From Paracoccus zhejiangensis (GTDB lineage: Bacteria > Pseudomonadota > Alphaproteobacteria > Rhodobacterales > Rhodobacteraceae), in the NCBI RefSeq assembly GCF_002847445.1, contig NZ_CP025430.1, positions 682,001 through 746,000 of the forward strand: 64,000 nt of DNA. Reading direction: 5' to 3'. How positions within the stretch are numbered: position 1 is the first letter of the stretch; every line of letters begins with the position of its first letter. Below are positions 17,465-25,450 of the stretch, one piece after another. The notes under the pieces are model-generated. The model saw only the letters and a program-made list of their open reading frames with translations. It was not told the origin of the DNA and searched no databases. The position numbers and the translations under genes were made by a program.

Positions 17465-18767
17465 CCTGCAGATCGCCGTTGCCTTCATCGCCGCGCTGTT
17501 CGCGCTGATCCTCGTGCGCATCCCGATCGGGATCGCGCTGATCGCGGTCTCCTTTGGCGGGCTCTGGTCGATGATGGGCTGGAACGTCGCATGGGGCGCG
17601 CTGGGTGTGATCCCGCACAGCTTTGTCTCCAGCTGGGTGCTGAGCTCGATCCCGGCTTTCCTGTTCATGGGCTTCATCTGCTATCACACCCGCATGACGC
17701 AGGGGCTGTTCCAGGCGGCGCAGGTCTGGCTGTCGGCGGTGCCGGGCGGGCTGGCCATCGCCTCGGTCTTTGGCTGCGCGGGCTTTGCCGCCGTCACCGG
17801 CTCGTCCGTCGCCTGTTCGGCCGCGATGGGCAAGATTGCCGTGCCCGAGATGATGCGCCACCGCTATGACGCCGAACTGGCCACCGGCACCGTCGCCGCC
17901 GCCGGCACCATCGGCGCACTGATCCCGCCCTCGATCCTGATGATCCTCTACGGCATCATCACCCGCCAGCCGATCAGCGACCTGTTCCTCGGCGGGCTGG
18001 TCATCGGCGCGGTGACCATGCTGGGCTATGTGCTGATGATCTGGCTCAGGGTGCGGCTGAACCCGAACCTCGCGCCGGGCGTCGATGAGGCGGCGTCATG
18101 GTCCGAGCGGTTTACCGCGCTTGGCCAGACCTGGCCGGTCTTTCTCATCGTCATCGGCGTCTTTGCCGGCCTCTTCGGCGGGGTCTTCACGCCGACCGAG
18201 GCGGGCGCGGTTGGCGCTGCACTGTCCTGCGCCGTCGCGCTCATCCGCCGGTCGCTGACGCTCAAGGCGGTGCGGCTGGCGGTGGCCGAGACGATCAACA
18301 CCACCGCCGCGCTGATGATCATTGCCGCCGGCGCAAGCCTGCTGGCGCGCTTCCTGACGCTCTCGGGCACCGGCGCGGCGCTGTCTGACTTCATCCTCTC
18401 TTTCGAGGCCTCGCCGGTCACGCTGATGATCGGCATCGTGCTGGTCTACCTGCTTCTGGGGATGATGCTCGAGCCGGTGGGGGCGATGCTGTTGACCCTG
18501 CCCATCGTCATCCCGCTGGTCGATCATGCCGGCTTCTCGCTGATCTGGTTCGGCGTGGTGCTGACCAAGCTGCTGGAGATTGGGATGATCACCCCGCCGG
18601 TCGGGATGAATGTCTTTGTCATCAAGGGCGTGGTCGGCGATCTTGCGAAACTGTCCAGCATCTTCAGGGGCGTGATGTGGTTCGTGCTTGTGGATCTGCT
18701 GATCGTCGGTCTCTGCATCGCCTGGCCCGACCTGGTGCTGTTCCTGCCGGCGCTGGCGGCGGGGTAG
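17457..18767 (+). CDS. TRAP transporter large membrane subunit (DctM family)
   Basis: A 436-aa polytopic protein with roughly a dozen hydrophobic segments. Family landmarks include IPAFLFMGFICYHTRMTQGLF, GTIGALIPPSILMILYGIITRQ, FTPTEAGAVGA and the C-terminal GMITPPVGMNVFVIKGVV. The start ATG overlaps dctQ; a longer in-frame start inside dctQ is not family-like. It carries the substrate-cation path of the TRAP transporter and is the last gene of the acyl-CoA/TRAP operon. Confidence 0.92.
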   Translation: MTDLQIAVAFIAALFALILVRIPIGIALIAVSFGGLWSMMGWNVAWGALGVIPHSFVSSWVLSSIPAFLFMGFICYHTRMTQGLFQAAQVWLSAVPGGLAIASVFGCAGFAAVTGSSVACSAAMGKIAVPEMMRHRYDAELATGTVAAAGTIGALIPPSILMILYGIITRQPISDLFLGGLVIGAVTMLGYVLMIWLRVRLNPNLAPGVDEAASWSERFTALGQTWPVFLIVIGVFAGLFGGVFTPTEAGAVGAALSCAVALIRRSLTLKAVRLAVAETINTTAALMIIAAGASLLARFLTLSGTGAALSDFILSFEASPVTLMIGIVLVYLLLGMMLEPVGAMLLTLPIVIPLVDHAGFSLIWFGVVLTKLLEIGMITPPVGMNVFVIKGVVGDLAKLSSIFRGVMWFVLVDLLIVGLCIAWPDLVLFLPALAAG

Positions 18768-18834
18768 AGGCGGCGCTTGCGTTCGGGGTGATTGCCGCCG
18801 ATGGTGCGCCGATCAGCCCGAGCGGAGCCGCCAG

Positions 18835-20211
18835 ATGACCGAACCTGCCGATCAGACTGCGCGCCCCTATCCGACGCTTGCCGAGGCCACGAGGGTCTGG
18901 GCGCGGGTCGCCGCCCTGTCCTTCGGCGGGCCGGCGGGGCAGATCGCGGTGATGCATCGCATCATCGTCGAGGAGCGGCGCTGGATCGGCGATGACCGTT
19001 TCCTGCACGCGCTGAACTTCTGCATGCTTCTGCCCGGACCCGAGGCGCAGCAGCTGGCCACCTATATCGGCTGGCTGATGCACGGGGTGCGCGGCGCTCT
19101 GATCGCCGGGGTGCTGTTCATCCTGCCGGGCGTGGTCTCGATCATGGCGCTCAGCTGGATCTATGCCATCTGGGGCAATGTCGGCATCGTCTCGGCGCTG
19201 TTCTTCGGCCTCAAGGCGGCGGTGCTGGCGATCGTGTTGCAGGCGCTGGTGCGGGTGGGCAAGCGGGCGCTGAAGAATAATGCGATGCGGGCCATCGCCG
19301 CCCTGTCCTTCGTCGCCATCTTCGCTTTCGGCGCGCTCTTTCCGCTGATCGTGGCAGGCGCGGCGCTGGTCGGCTGGCTGGGCGCCAAGGCGGGGATCGC
19401 GGCCTTCGCGGCAGGCGGCGGGCATGGTTCCGTGGGCGGCACCCATGTCGCCGATGCCGGGACGCTGCTGGGCGAAGAGACACGCATCATGCCCGCGGGC
19501 GAGCGGCGCGGCGCGCTGGTCGCCGGGCTGGCGGCGCTGGTCCTGTGGCTTCTGCCGGTCGGGCTTTTGCTGGCCCTCGCCCCCGGAACCGTCTTTGCCG
19601 ACATCGCCGGCTTTTTTTCCAAGATGGCGGTGGTGACCTTCGGCGGCGCCTATGCGGTTCTGGCCTATGTCGCGCAGGAGGCCGTTGGCACCTATGGCTG
19701 GCTGGCACCCGGCGAGATGCTGGACGGGCTCGGCATGGCCGAGACCACGCCGGGGCCGCTGATCATGGTGCTGCAATTCGTGGGCTTCATGGGCGCCTGG
19801 CGCGAGACCGGCAACCTGATCGGCGGCACGGCGGGGGGATTGCTGGCCACCTGGGTCACCTTCGCCCCCTGTTTCGCCTGGATCTTCCTCGGCGCGCCGT
19901 GGATGGAGCGGCTGCGCGAGAACCGGGCCTTGAGCTCGGCACTGACGGCGGTGACGGCTGCGGTGGTGGGGGTGATCCTGAACCTGGCGATCTGGTTTGC
20001 CATCCATGTCATCTGGCGCGAGGTCATCCGCGTCGAGGCCGGGCCGCTGTCGATGGAACTGCCGGTCCTTGGCTCGATCAACTGGGCGGCGGCCATGCTT
20101 GCGGCCTGCGCGATCGTCGCGGTCTTCCGGCTGAAGCTCGGGATGCTGACGGTGCTGGGGGCCGCGGCTGCGGCGGGGATCGGGCTCTACCTGGCGGGGA
20201 TGACGGGGTAG
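18835..20211 (+). CDS. chrA: Chromate transporter (CHR family)
   Basis: A 458-aa two-domain (long-chain) ChrA. Each half carries the CHR signature: FGGPAGQIAVMH with LPGPEAQQLATYIGW in the N-terminal half, and FGGAYAVLAYVAQ with ETTPGPLIMVLQFVGF in the C-terminal half. About 10-12 membrane segments are visible. ChrA proteins export chromate using the proton motive force. It stands alone, 67 bp after dctM, and no chrB-type regulator is nearby. Confidence 0.92.
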   Translation: MTEPADQTARPYPTLAEATRVWARVAALSFGGPAGQIAVMHRIIVEERRWIGDDRFLHALNFCMLLPGPEAQQLATYIGWLMHGVRGALIAGVLFILPGVVSIMALSWIYAIWGNVGIVSALFFGLKAAVLAIVLQALVRVGKRALKNNAMRAIAALSFVAIFAFGALFPLIVAGAALVGWLGAKAGIAAFAAGGGHGSVGGTHVADAGTLLGEETRIMPAGERRGALVAGLAALVLWLLPVGLLLALAPGTVFADIAGFFSKMAVVTFGGAYAVLAYVAQEAVGTYGWLAPGEMLDGLGMAETTPGPLIMVLQFVGFMGAWRETGNLIGGTAGGLLATWVTFAPCFAWIFLGAPWMERLRENRALSSALTAVTAAVVGVILNLAIWFAIHVIWREVIRVEAGPLSMELPVLGSINWAAAMLAACAIVAVFRLKLGMLTVLGAAAAAGIGLYLAGMTG

Positions 20212-20234
20212 GGCGCAGGTGCGCACCGCTACCC
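20206..20234 (+). terminator. Hairpin overlapping the chrA stop
   Basis: GGGTAG (20206-20211, containing the stop codon) pairs with CTACCC (20229-20234), with an inner GCGC-AGGT-GCGC helix. A compact GC-rich stem at the 3' end of chrA suggests a terminator or 3' stabiliser. No T-run follows. Confidence 0.4.
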
Positions 20235-20330
20235 TCGGGCCCTGGTGTCGAAGGGTTTTCCTTGGTCCTCTGCTGTTGCAGGACGCACCGGGCTTTGCTT
20301 TAGTCGCGTGGCGCAATAGTTCCTTTCGAC

Positions 20331-22232
20331 ATGAGTGAAGACAGCCTCGCCCGCATCCTGCTGCAGATCCTATCCTCGGTGCGCCTGCGCAAGGCGCAGG
20401 CATTGCTGTATTTCCTGCTGGCCGATCAGGGCGGGGTCCATCGCTCGGACAAGATCATTGATCTCTTCTGGCAGGAATCCGACCAGCAAAAGGCCTCGTC
20501 CTCCTATCGGCAGGTGATCCGCCACATCCGCCGCGAGTTGGATGCCGCGCAGGAGATCACGCTGGAAACCGGGTTCGGCGCGGTGTCGCTGCGGCTGCCG
20601 GGCGGGTTCTCGTTCCAGAACGAGGTGGCGACCGGGCTGGCCGCTGCAGGCTGGAGCGAGGAGACCGCCGAGATCCTGCGCGAGTTCGTGGGCTATACCC
20701 TGCGGCTCGAGGGGCTGAGCTCGTCCTTCGACAGCTGGCTGGTGATCACCCGCAACAACCTGCTGTCGCTGTTGCGCAAGACGCTGGACGAGCGGATGAA
20801 GGCGACCGATGGTGCGCGGCTGGCCGAGTTGCGCGCGCCTGCCGAGTTCGCGCTGGGGCTGGAGCCGGCGAACGAAACCGCGGTGCGCATCCTGATGACG
20901 CTGGACTGGCAGTCGGGTCACTCGACCCGGGCGATCGAGCGTTACAACCTGCTCTATGCCCATCTGGACGAGGAATACGACCAGGAGCCGGAACCCGAAA
21001 CCATCGAATTGCTGGCGGCGATCAAGCTGAGCCCGGCGGCGGGGGCGGTGCAGAAGCAGGTGGTCAACCGCCGTCCCGAGGTCTCGCTGAGCGTGGGGCT
21101 GATGCCGGGCGAGGGCATTCCCGCCGAGATGGTCAGTTTTGGCACGGTGCTGTTCTCGGATATCCGGATGCGTATGGGGCGGTTCCGCGAATGGCGGGTA
21201 CTGGACGACGAGGGGGGCGAGACCGCGCAGGCCCGCGTCACCCTGCGCCCGATCTATGCCCTGCAGACCTATCGCCTCTTCGTCGAGGTGCAGCGCGGCA
21301 CCGACCGTCAGCTTCTCTGGTCCGAGATGATCGAAAGCCCCGAGAGTGATTGGGAAAGCAAGGCCCGCCGGTTGCTGTCGAACATCGCGAACGCGCTGTC
21401 GGTGGTGGTCTCGGACCGCTCGCTGTCGGAATCCGGCACGCATATCTATGACCGCTGGCTGAAGGCGCAGGCGCTGCTGGACGACTGGTCGCCGCAGACC
21501 GAAAGCGCGGCGATGGTGATGCTGGAAGAGATCACCCGCGAGGCGCCGCGCTTTGGCCCCGCCCATGCTGAACTGGCCGGGGCGCTGAACGTCCGCCATG
21601 TGCTGCTGCCCGGCACCCGCCCCAGCGACGAGGTGAACCAGCGCGCCCTGCACCATGCCATCGTTGCCGTCTCGATCGACCCGCTCGACACCCGGGCGCA
21701 TCGGGTCGTGGCCTGGTGCTATTGCCACAAGCGGGAATTCGGTCTGGCCGAGTTCCATTTCGACCAGTCGCTGAACCTCAACCGCAGCAACCCGCTGACG
21801 CTGGCCTCCTGTGCGCTCGGCTTTGCCTTTGCCGGCAATCCGGGCCGCGCCGCCAGCCTCGTGGCCGAGACCAAGGCCCATGCGGCGGTGATGGAGCCGT
21901 TCCACCTGATCTACCTCGCCGCCGCCGATTACCTGCTGGGCGACTACCAGGCCGCCGCCGAGGAATGCAGTCGCGGCGGCGGGCTGATGCCCACGGTCGG
22001 CGGCTGGCACAGCCTGTCGCTGTGGAAGCTGGGGCAGGAGAAAGAGGCCGTGCAGCGCTTGCGCGACTACACCGCCGAGATACGTGGCCTGTGGCGCGGG
22101 TCAGCCGAGCCGACGGATGCGCGCATCCTCGACTGGTTCGGCAATTGCTTCCCGCTGCGCGACGCCGCCGCGCAGGCCGATCTGCGCGCGACGCTGGACC
22201 GCGTGGCCCAAACCGCCGCCCTCGCGGGCTAG
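20331..22232 (+). CDS. BTAD/SARP-like transcriptional regulator with TPR repeats
   Basis: A 633-aa cytoplasmic protein with no membrane segment. Residues 1-85 look like a winged helix (LLYFLLADQGGVHRSDKIID...SSYRQVIRHIRREL), 95-250 a bacterial transcriptional activation domain ending in AIERYNLLYAHLDEEYDQEPEPETIELL, 265-375 a TolB-N-like alpha/beta segment found in CadC/adenylate-cyclase-associated regulators, and 380-630 TPR-like helical repeats. The start has no clear ribosome-binding site. Its stop overlaps by four bases the stop of the convergent unknown gene. By position it is the likely regulator of the peroxidase/YcaO block. Confidence 0.75.
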   Translation: MSEDSLARILLQILSSVRLRKAQALLYFLLADQGGVHRSDKIIDLFWQESDQQKASSSYRQVIRHIRRELDAAQEITLETGFGAVSLRLPGGFSFQNEVATGLAAAGWSEETAEILREFVGYTLRLEGLSSSFDSWLVITRNNLLSLLRKTLDERMKATDGARLAELRAPAEFALGLEPANETAVRILMTLDWQSGHSTRAIERYNLLYAHLDEEYDQEPEPETIELLAAIKLSPAAGAVQKQVVNRRPEVSLSVGLMPGEGIPAEMVSFGTVLFSDIRMRMGRFREWRVLDDEGGETAQARVTLRPIYALQTYRLFVEVQRGTDRQLLWSEMIESPESDWESKARRLLSNIANALSVVVSDRSLSESGTHIYDRWLKAQALLDDWSPQTESAAMVMLEEITREAPRFGPAHAELAGALNVRHVLLPGTRPSDEVNQRALHHAIVAVSIDPLDTRAHRVVAWCYCHKREFGLAEFHFDQSLNLNRSNPLTLASCALGFAFAGNPGRAASLVAETKAHAAVMEPFHLIYLAAADYLLGDYQAAAEECSRGGGLMPTVGGWHSLSLWKLGQEKEAVQRLRDYTAEIRGLWRGSAEPTDARILDWFGNCFPLRDAAAQADLRATLDRVAQTAALAG

Positions 22233-22951
22233 CGGCACATGTTCGTCGCGTAGATCCCGACCGAGCGGTAGAAGGCCCGGAGCGGGCTTTTCATGATTTC
22301 GTTCTTCACGTCATCCGCCGCGCCGCCGCCGGCATCGTTGAACACGCCCCGCGCCTTCAACGTTTCGGCCATGTGGCGTTCCAGCGCGTCCTGCAGCGCC
22401 TGCGTCCAGCCCGGTTCGCCCTTGGTGGCGAATTCGCGCGTCATCTGCAGGATCTCGTCCTTCATGCTGGCCAGCATCAGCGCCCGGTCCAACTCGTAGG
22501 ACAGCGGCGGCCGGAACCCGTCCGAGCTGCCCTGGTCCTGCAACTGCTTGTCGGTGATCTCGAGCGTCTGGTCCGAGGGCACGACGAGGATGCGGGTGTT
22601 GCGGTCGGGCTTCTTTTGCCGGCGCTTGCGGCGTTCGAACTCGATCCGGACATCTGTATTGTCGAGGATCGCGGCGCGCTCGTCATCGCTCAGCGCCGCG
22701 CCGCCGCTCTGGACCGAGAAATCCTGCACCATCAGCGCGTGCCGGACCTGGTCTTCCAGCTTGTCCAGCTCGGCCGGCGGCAGGCCGCCCGGGCCCAGCT
22801 TCGACAGCCGGACCATCAGCTTGCCGATGAATTCCACGTTCAGCGGCTGGCCGTCGCCGCCCTTCTGGTCGTCGATGCTGCCATCGCCATGCAGGTAGAA
22901 GGCCGCCTGATCGACCTCGCTGCCGACGATCACGTATTGGTTGCCGCTCAT
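22229..22951 (-). CDS. Protein of unknown function linked to the peroxidase/YcaO block
   Basis: A 240-aa soluble, highly charged protein without signal peptide, membrane segment or a family I recognise. It is Asp/Glu-rich at the N-terminus (HGDGSIDDQKGGDGQPLN), has a very basic patch RRKRRQKK near residue 110 and helical C-terminal segments; the only Cys is next to last (NMCR). It lies five bases after the heme-peroxidase gene on the same strand, so the two are co-transcribed. Candidate roles are a structural partner or a substrate of the YcaO-like enzyme, but neither is shown by the sequence. Confidence 0.7.
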   Translation of the reverse strand: MSGNQYVIVGSEVDQAAFYLHGDGSIDDQKGGDGQPLNVEFIGKLMVRLSKLGPGGLPPAELDKLEDQVRHALMVQDFSVQSGGAALSDDERAAILDNTDVRIEFERRKRRQKKPDRNTRILVVPSDQTLEITDKQLQDQGSSDGFRPPLSYELDRALMLASMKDEILQMTREFATKGEPGWTQALQDALERHMAETLKARGVFNDAGGGAADDVKNEIMKSPLRAFYRSVGIYATNMCR

Positions 22952-22956
22952 CTGGA

Positions 22957-24402
22957 TTACCCCTTTCTCACAGTAGCGATCAGTTCAAGCATGGTGGCCG
23001 GATGCGGCAGGCCCTGCGCGCCCCGGCTGCCGGTGGTCAGTTGCACCCGCGCGATCGAGCCCTCGATCGAGCCGCGCAAAAGCGCGCTGCCCAAGGGGCC
23101 GAACCCGCCTCTGACGCCGTGCAGCTGCGCCTCGATCATCAGCGTCTGGAACAGCGGACCCCATTCGATCATCTGGGTCGTCACCTTCACCGGCGAGGCG
23201 GGAAAGCGGGTGTTGAATTCGGGGGTGATCGTCCCCGCCGCCAGCCGTGCGGGCCAGGGCGCGGGCAGTTTCGCGATGGCGGCCTCGATCCGGTCATTGC
23301 CGGCGCGCAGCGGTTCGGCCTCGCGGGCGGACTCGGCATCGAGGGCGATCACCGCCGCAGCGGTCGCAGGGTGGCGCAGTTCGGGCGCGACGCTGGCCGA
23401 GAGGCCGGTTTTCGGCCCCCCGGGCTTGGCCCCGAAGAACAGGTCCCAATCGATGCTCCAGTCCAGCTCGGCCTCGCTGTGGTCAAAGCCGGTTCTCAGC
23501 ATCGCGCGCAGATTATGGGTGCCGCTGCGCCCGAGGTGATAGCCGGCCAGCGGCAGCGCATGGAAGGCGCGGAACAACCCGTGCAGCAGCGTCGCCTCGT
23601 CCAACTGCCATTCGTCGGGCAGGGTGGGCAGGGCGGCGATCTCGGGATGCAGGAAGCGGGGCAGGATGTCGCCCGTGACGATGCCATGCCAGACCCGCAC
23701 CGCATGGTTGCGCACCGCCACATAGGCGGGGAAGGGTCGCATCCCCTCGGCCATCAGCCGGCGGGCGCAGAGATTGTGGAACTGCATCCAGGCCACCGAC
23801 AGCTCGTGCAGCATCAGCGAATCCCGGTTGCGCTCGTCATAAAGCGCGCGCAGCGGCTGCCGGTCGCCGCCCGGCGCGCTGTCCGCCGCGAAGCGATAGA
23901 CCCGCGCCAGCCGCGCCCCGGGCGTCAGCCGGAACAGCATCTGGTCGGGGTCATAGACATGCGACAGCATCGTCGGCCCCGGCCCGTAGATGGTTTCCAG
24001 CGTCAGCGGGTTGTCGATCAGGTTATAGCGTCGCGGTCCCAGCACCGAGACCACGCCGACCACATCGCCCCGCGTCGCATGGGGCACCGCCGACAAGGGC
24101 ACGCTGCAACCCATGTCATGGCCCATCAACTGGCCGAGATAGGTATAGCCCGAGGGGATATGTGCGCTGGCCTCAAGGCAGGCGCGGCGCCAGGCCGGGT
24201 CAGCGCGCAGCAGGAACTCCGGCCGCTGGCGTGGCACCGGTGTCACCGGGTCGGGCGTGCCGATGACCGGCGCGGCAGCGGCAGAGCGCGCGGCGCTCGG
24301 GCGCTGCGACGCGGGTGGTGCCGGGTCGATTGGGGCGGGGCTGCAGCCGAAACGGCAATTGGCCAGCAGGTCGCCGGGGTCGGGATCAAGCGTATCGGTC
24401 AT
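22957..24402 (-). CDS. Animal-type heme peroxidase homologue
   Basis: A 481-aa protein with the distal side of the peroxidase-cyclooxygenase superfamily: YTYLGQLMGHDMG (Gln91, His95, Asp96) and a YDERNRDSLMLHELSVAWMQFHN block with Arg191 at the distal-Arg position and a later HN. The proximal motif normally read as AYRFGHS aligns by eye with GYHLGRS here, putting Arg292 at the heme-ligating His and His289 where Arg is usual. No signal peptide is seen; a Pro/Ala-rich N-terminus precedes the domain. ATG at 24402 opens directly on the first Asp-rich segment. It lies between the YcaO-like and unknown genes, all on one strand. Confidence 0.83.
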   Translation of the reverse strand: MTDTLDPDPGDLLANCRFGCSPAPIDPAPPASQRPSAARSAAAAPVIGTPDPVTPVPRQRPEFLLRADPAWRRACLEASAHIPSGYTYLGQLMGHDMGCSVPLSAVPHATRGDVVGVVSVLGPRRYNLIDNPLTLETIYGPGPTMLSHVYDPDQMLFRLTPGARLARVYRFAADSAPGGDRQPLRALYDERNRDSLMLHELSVAWMQFHNLCARRLMAEGMRPFPAYVAVRNHAVRVWHGIVTGDILPRFLHPEIAALPTLPDEWQLDEATLLHGLFRAFHALPLAGYHLGRSGTHNLRAMLRTGFDHSEAELDWSIDWDLFFGAKPGGPKTGLSASVAPELRHPATAAAVIALDAESAREAEPLRAGNDRIEAAIAKLPAPWPARLAAGTITPEFNTRFPASPVKVTTQMIEWGPLFQTLMIEAQLHGVRGGFGPLGSALLRGSIEGSIARVQLTTGSRGAQGLPHPATMLELIATVRKG

Positions 24403-24451
24403 GCGTCCTTTTCCTCGTCCCGCCTCGTGGCTGCGCCCATCTGCGCGCAAT

Positions 24452-25330
24452 CTACATGAAAGGCACGCCGGTCCGGTCATTGAAAATCGGCACTGGCAGG
24501 TCGGGCTGGCACAGCCAGACCGCGATGGGGCCATCGGGCGGGGTAATGTCACGTTCGGTCAGTGCGGTACCAAGCCAGAAATCGGGCGTGGACCCGGTCG
24601 CAGCCGTGTCGGTCGCGGCGGGCGTTACCGGCGGCAGCGACGGCAGCAGCGCCGGGCCGCGTCGGGCATAGGTGGCGATGCGCTCCTGCGCCGGATGGGG
24701 GTGCCCGAGATCCAGCCGGCGCGCGGCCAGCAGTTCCATCAGGTTCATCTCCATCAGGAACAGTTCGCGCAGCGCCTTCTGCGCCGCCTCGACCGGGTCC
24801 ATGGCACAGCCATAGCCGATCACCGGGTCCTGCCCCTCGGGGCTGATGCTGCGGCAGACCATCACCGCCGGCTGGTCGGGCCGGGTCTCGATCTGCCACC
24901 AGCCGGTGCGCCGCTTCAGCGCCGCGCCAAGCCGGGCGATGGTGACCATGCCGGGCAGCCCGGTCGCGGCCAGCCAGCCGTCGTCCAGCGGACGGGCCGG
25001 CACCTCCTCCAGCCACCAGCGCGCCACCGCCTGACGCTCGAAGGCCTCGAGCTGCGCGAAACGGCGGGCGGCCTCGGGTTCGACATGCGCAGCGAGCCCG
25101 TCGCGCAGCGGGGTGAAGCCCGCGCGCAGCGCCGCCGGGAGCGCGCTCAACGCCTGGATTTCCGCAGTTTCCCCCAGGCAGCGCTGATAGGCGGCCTCGC
25201 GCCCGCGCCCGACGCCACTGGCGGTCCCGCCCTTGGTCAGCGCCTGAAGAATCACGGCATTCGGCGCGAAGAAGCTCTCGCGCCAATCGAATCGCTGCCA
25301 CGTCTTGGCAAGATCGCTGGGTTTACTCAT
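24452..25330 (-). CDS. Divergent YcaO-like protein
   Basis: About 292 aa. It shows the skeleton of the YcaO ATP-dependent fold: GGTASGVGRGREAAYQRCLGETAEI (ExxE at about 54/57, the Mg-ATP site), LEAFERQAVARWWLEEVPARP (the ERDA..WW segment of TOMM cyclodehydratases), and GQDPVIGYGCAMDPVEAAQK followed by ALRELFL (second ATP-site helix). It is shorter than most YcaO proteins and has no E1-like or leader-peptide-binding domain. YcaO enzymes make azolines, amidines or thioamides in ribosomal peptides. An alternative start is ATG at 25342. It is first in the minus-strand block with the heme peroxidase; gatB ends 121 bp upstream. Confidence 0.68.
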   Translation of the reverse strand: MSKPSDLAKTWQRFDWRESFFAPNAVILQALTKGGTASGVGRGREAAYQRCLGETAEIQALSALPAALRAGFTPLRDGLAAHVEPEAARRFAQLEAFERQAVARWWLEEVPARPLDDGWLAATGLPGMVTIARLGAALKRRTGWWQIETRPDQPAVMVCRSISPEGQDPVIGYGCAMDPVEAAQKALRELFLMEMNLMELLAARRLDLGHPHPAQERIATYARRGPALLPSLPPVTPAATDTAATGSTPDFWLGTALTERDITPPDGPIAVWLCQPDLPVPIFNDRTGVPFM

Positions 25331-25450
25331 CAAACTGATCATCTGCTTCTACTACCCTGGTGTCGGGACGGTTGCCCTGAACCCAGACTAGAAAAAGCCG
25401 CGTGATCTGTCTGTGAATTTGCTGCGGAGCGAGGTGTCAGCGACCGGGGA

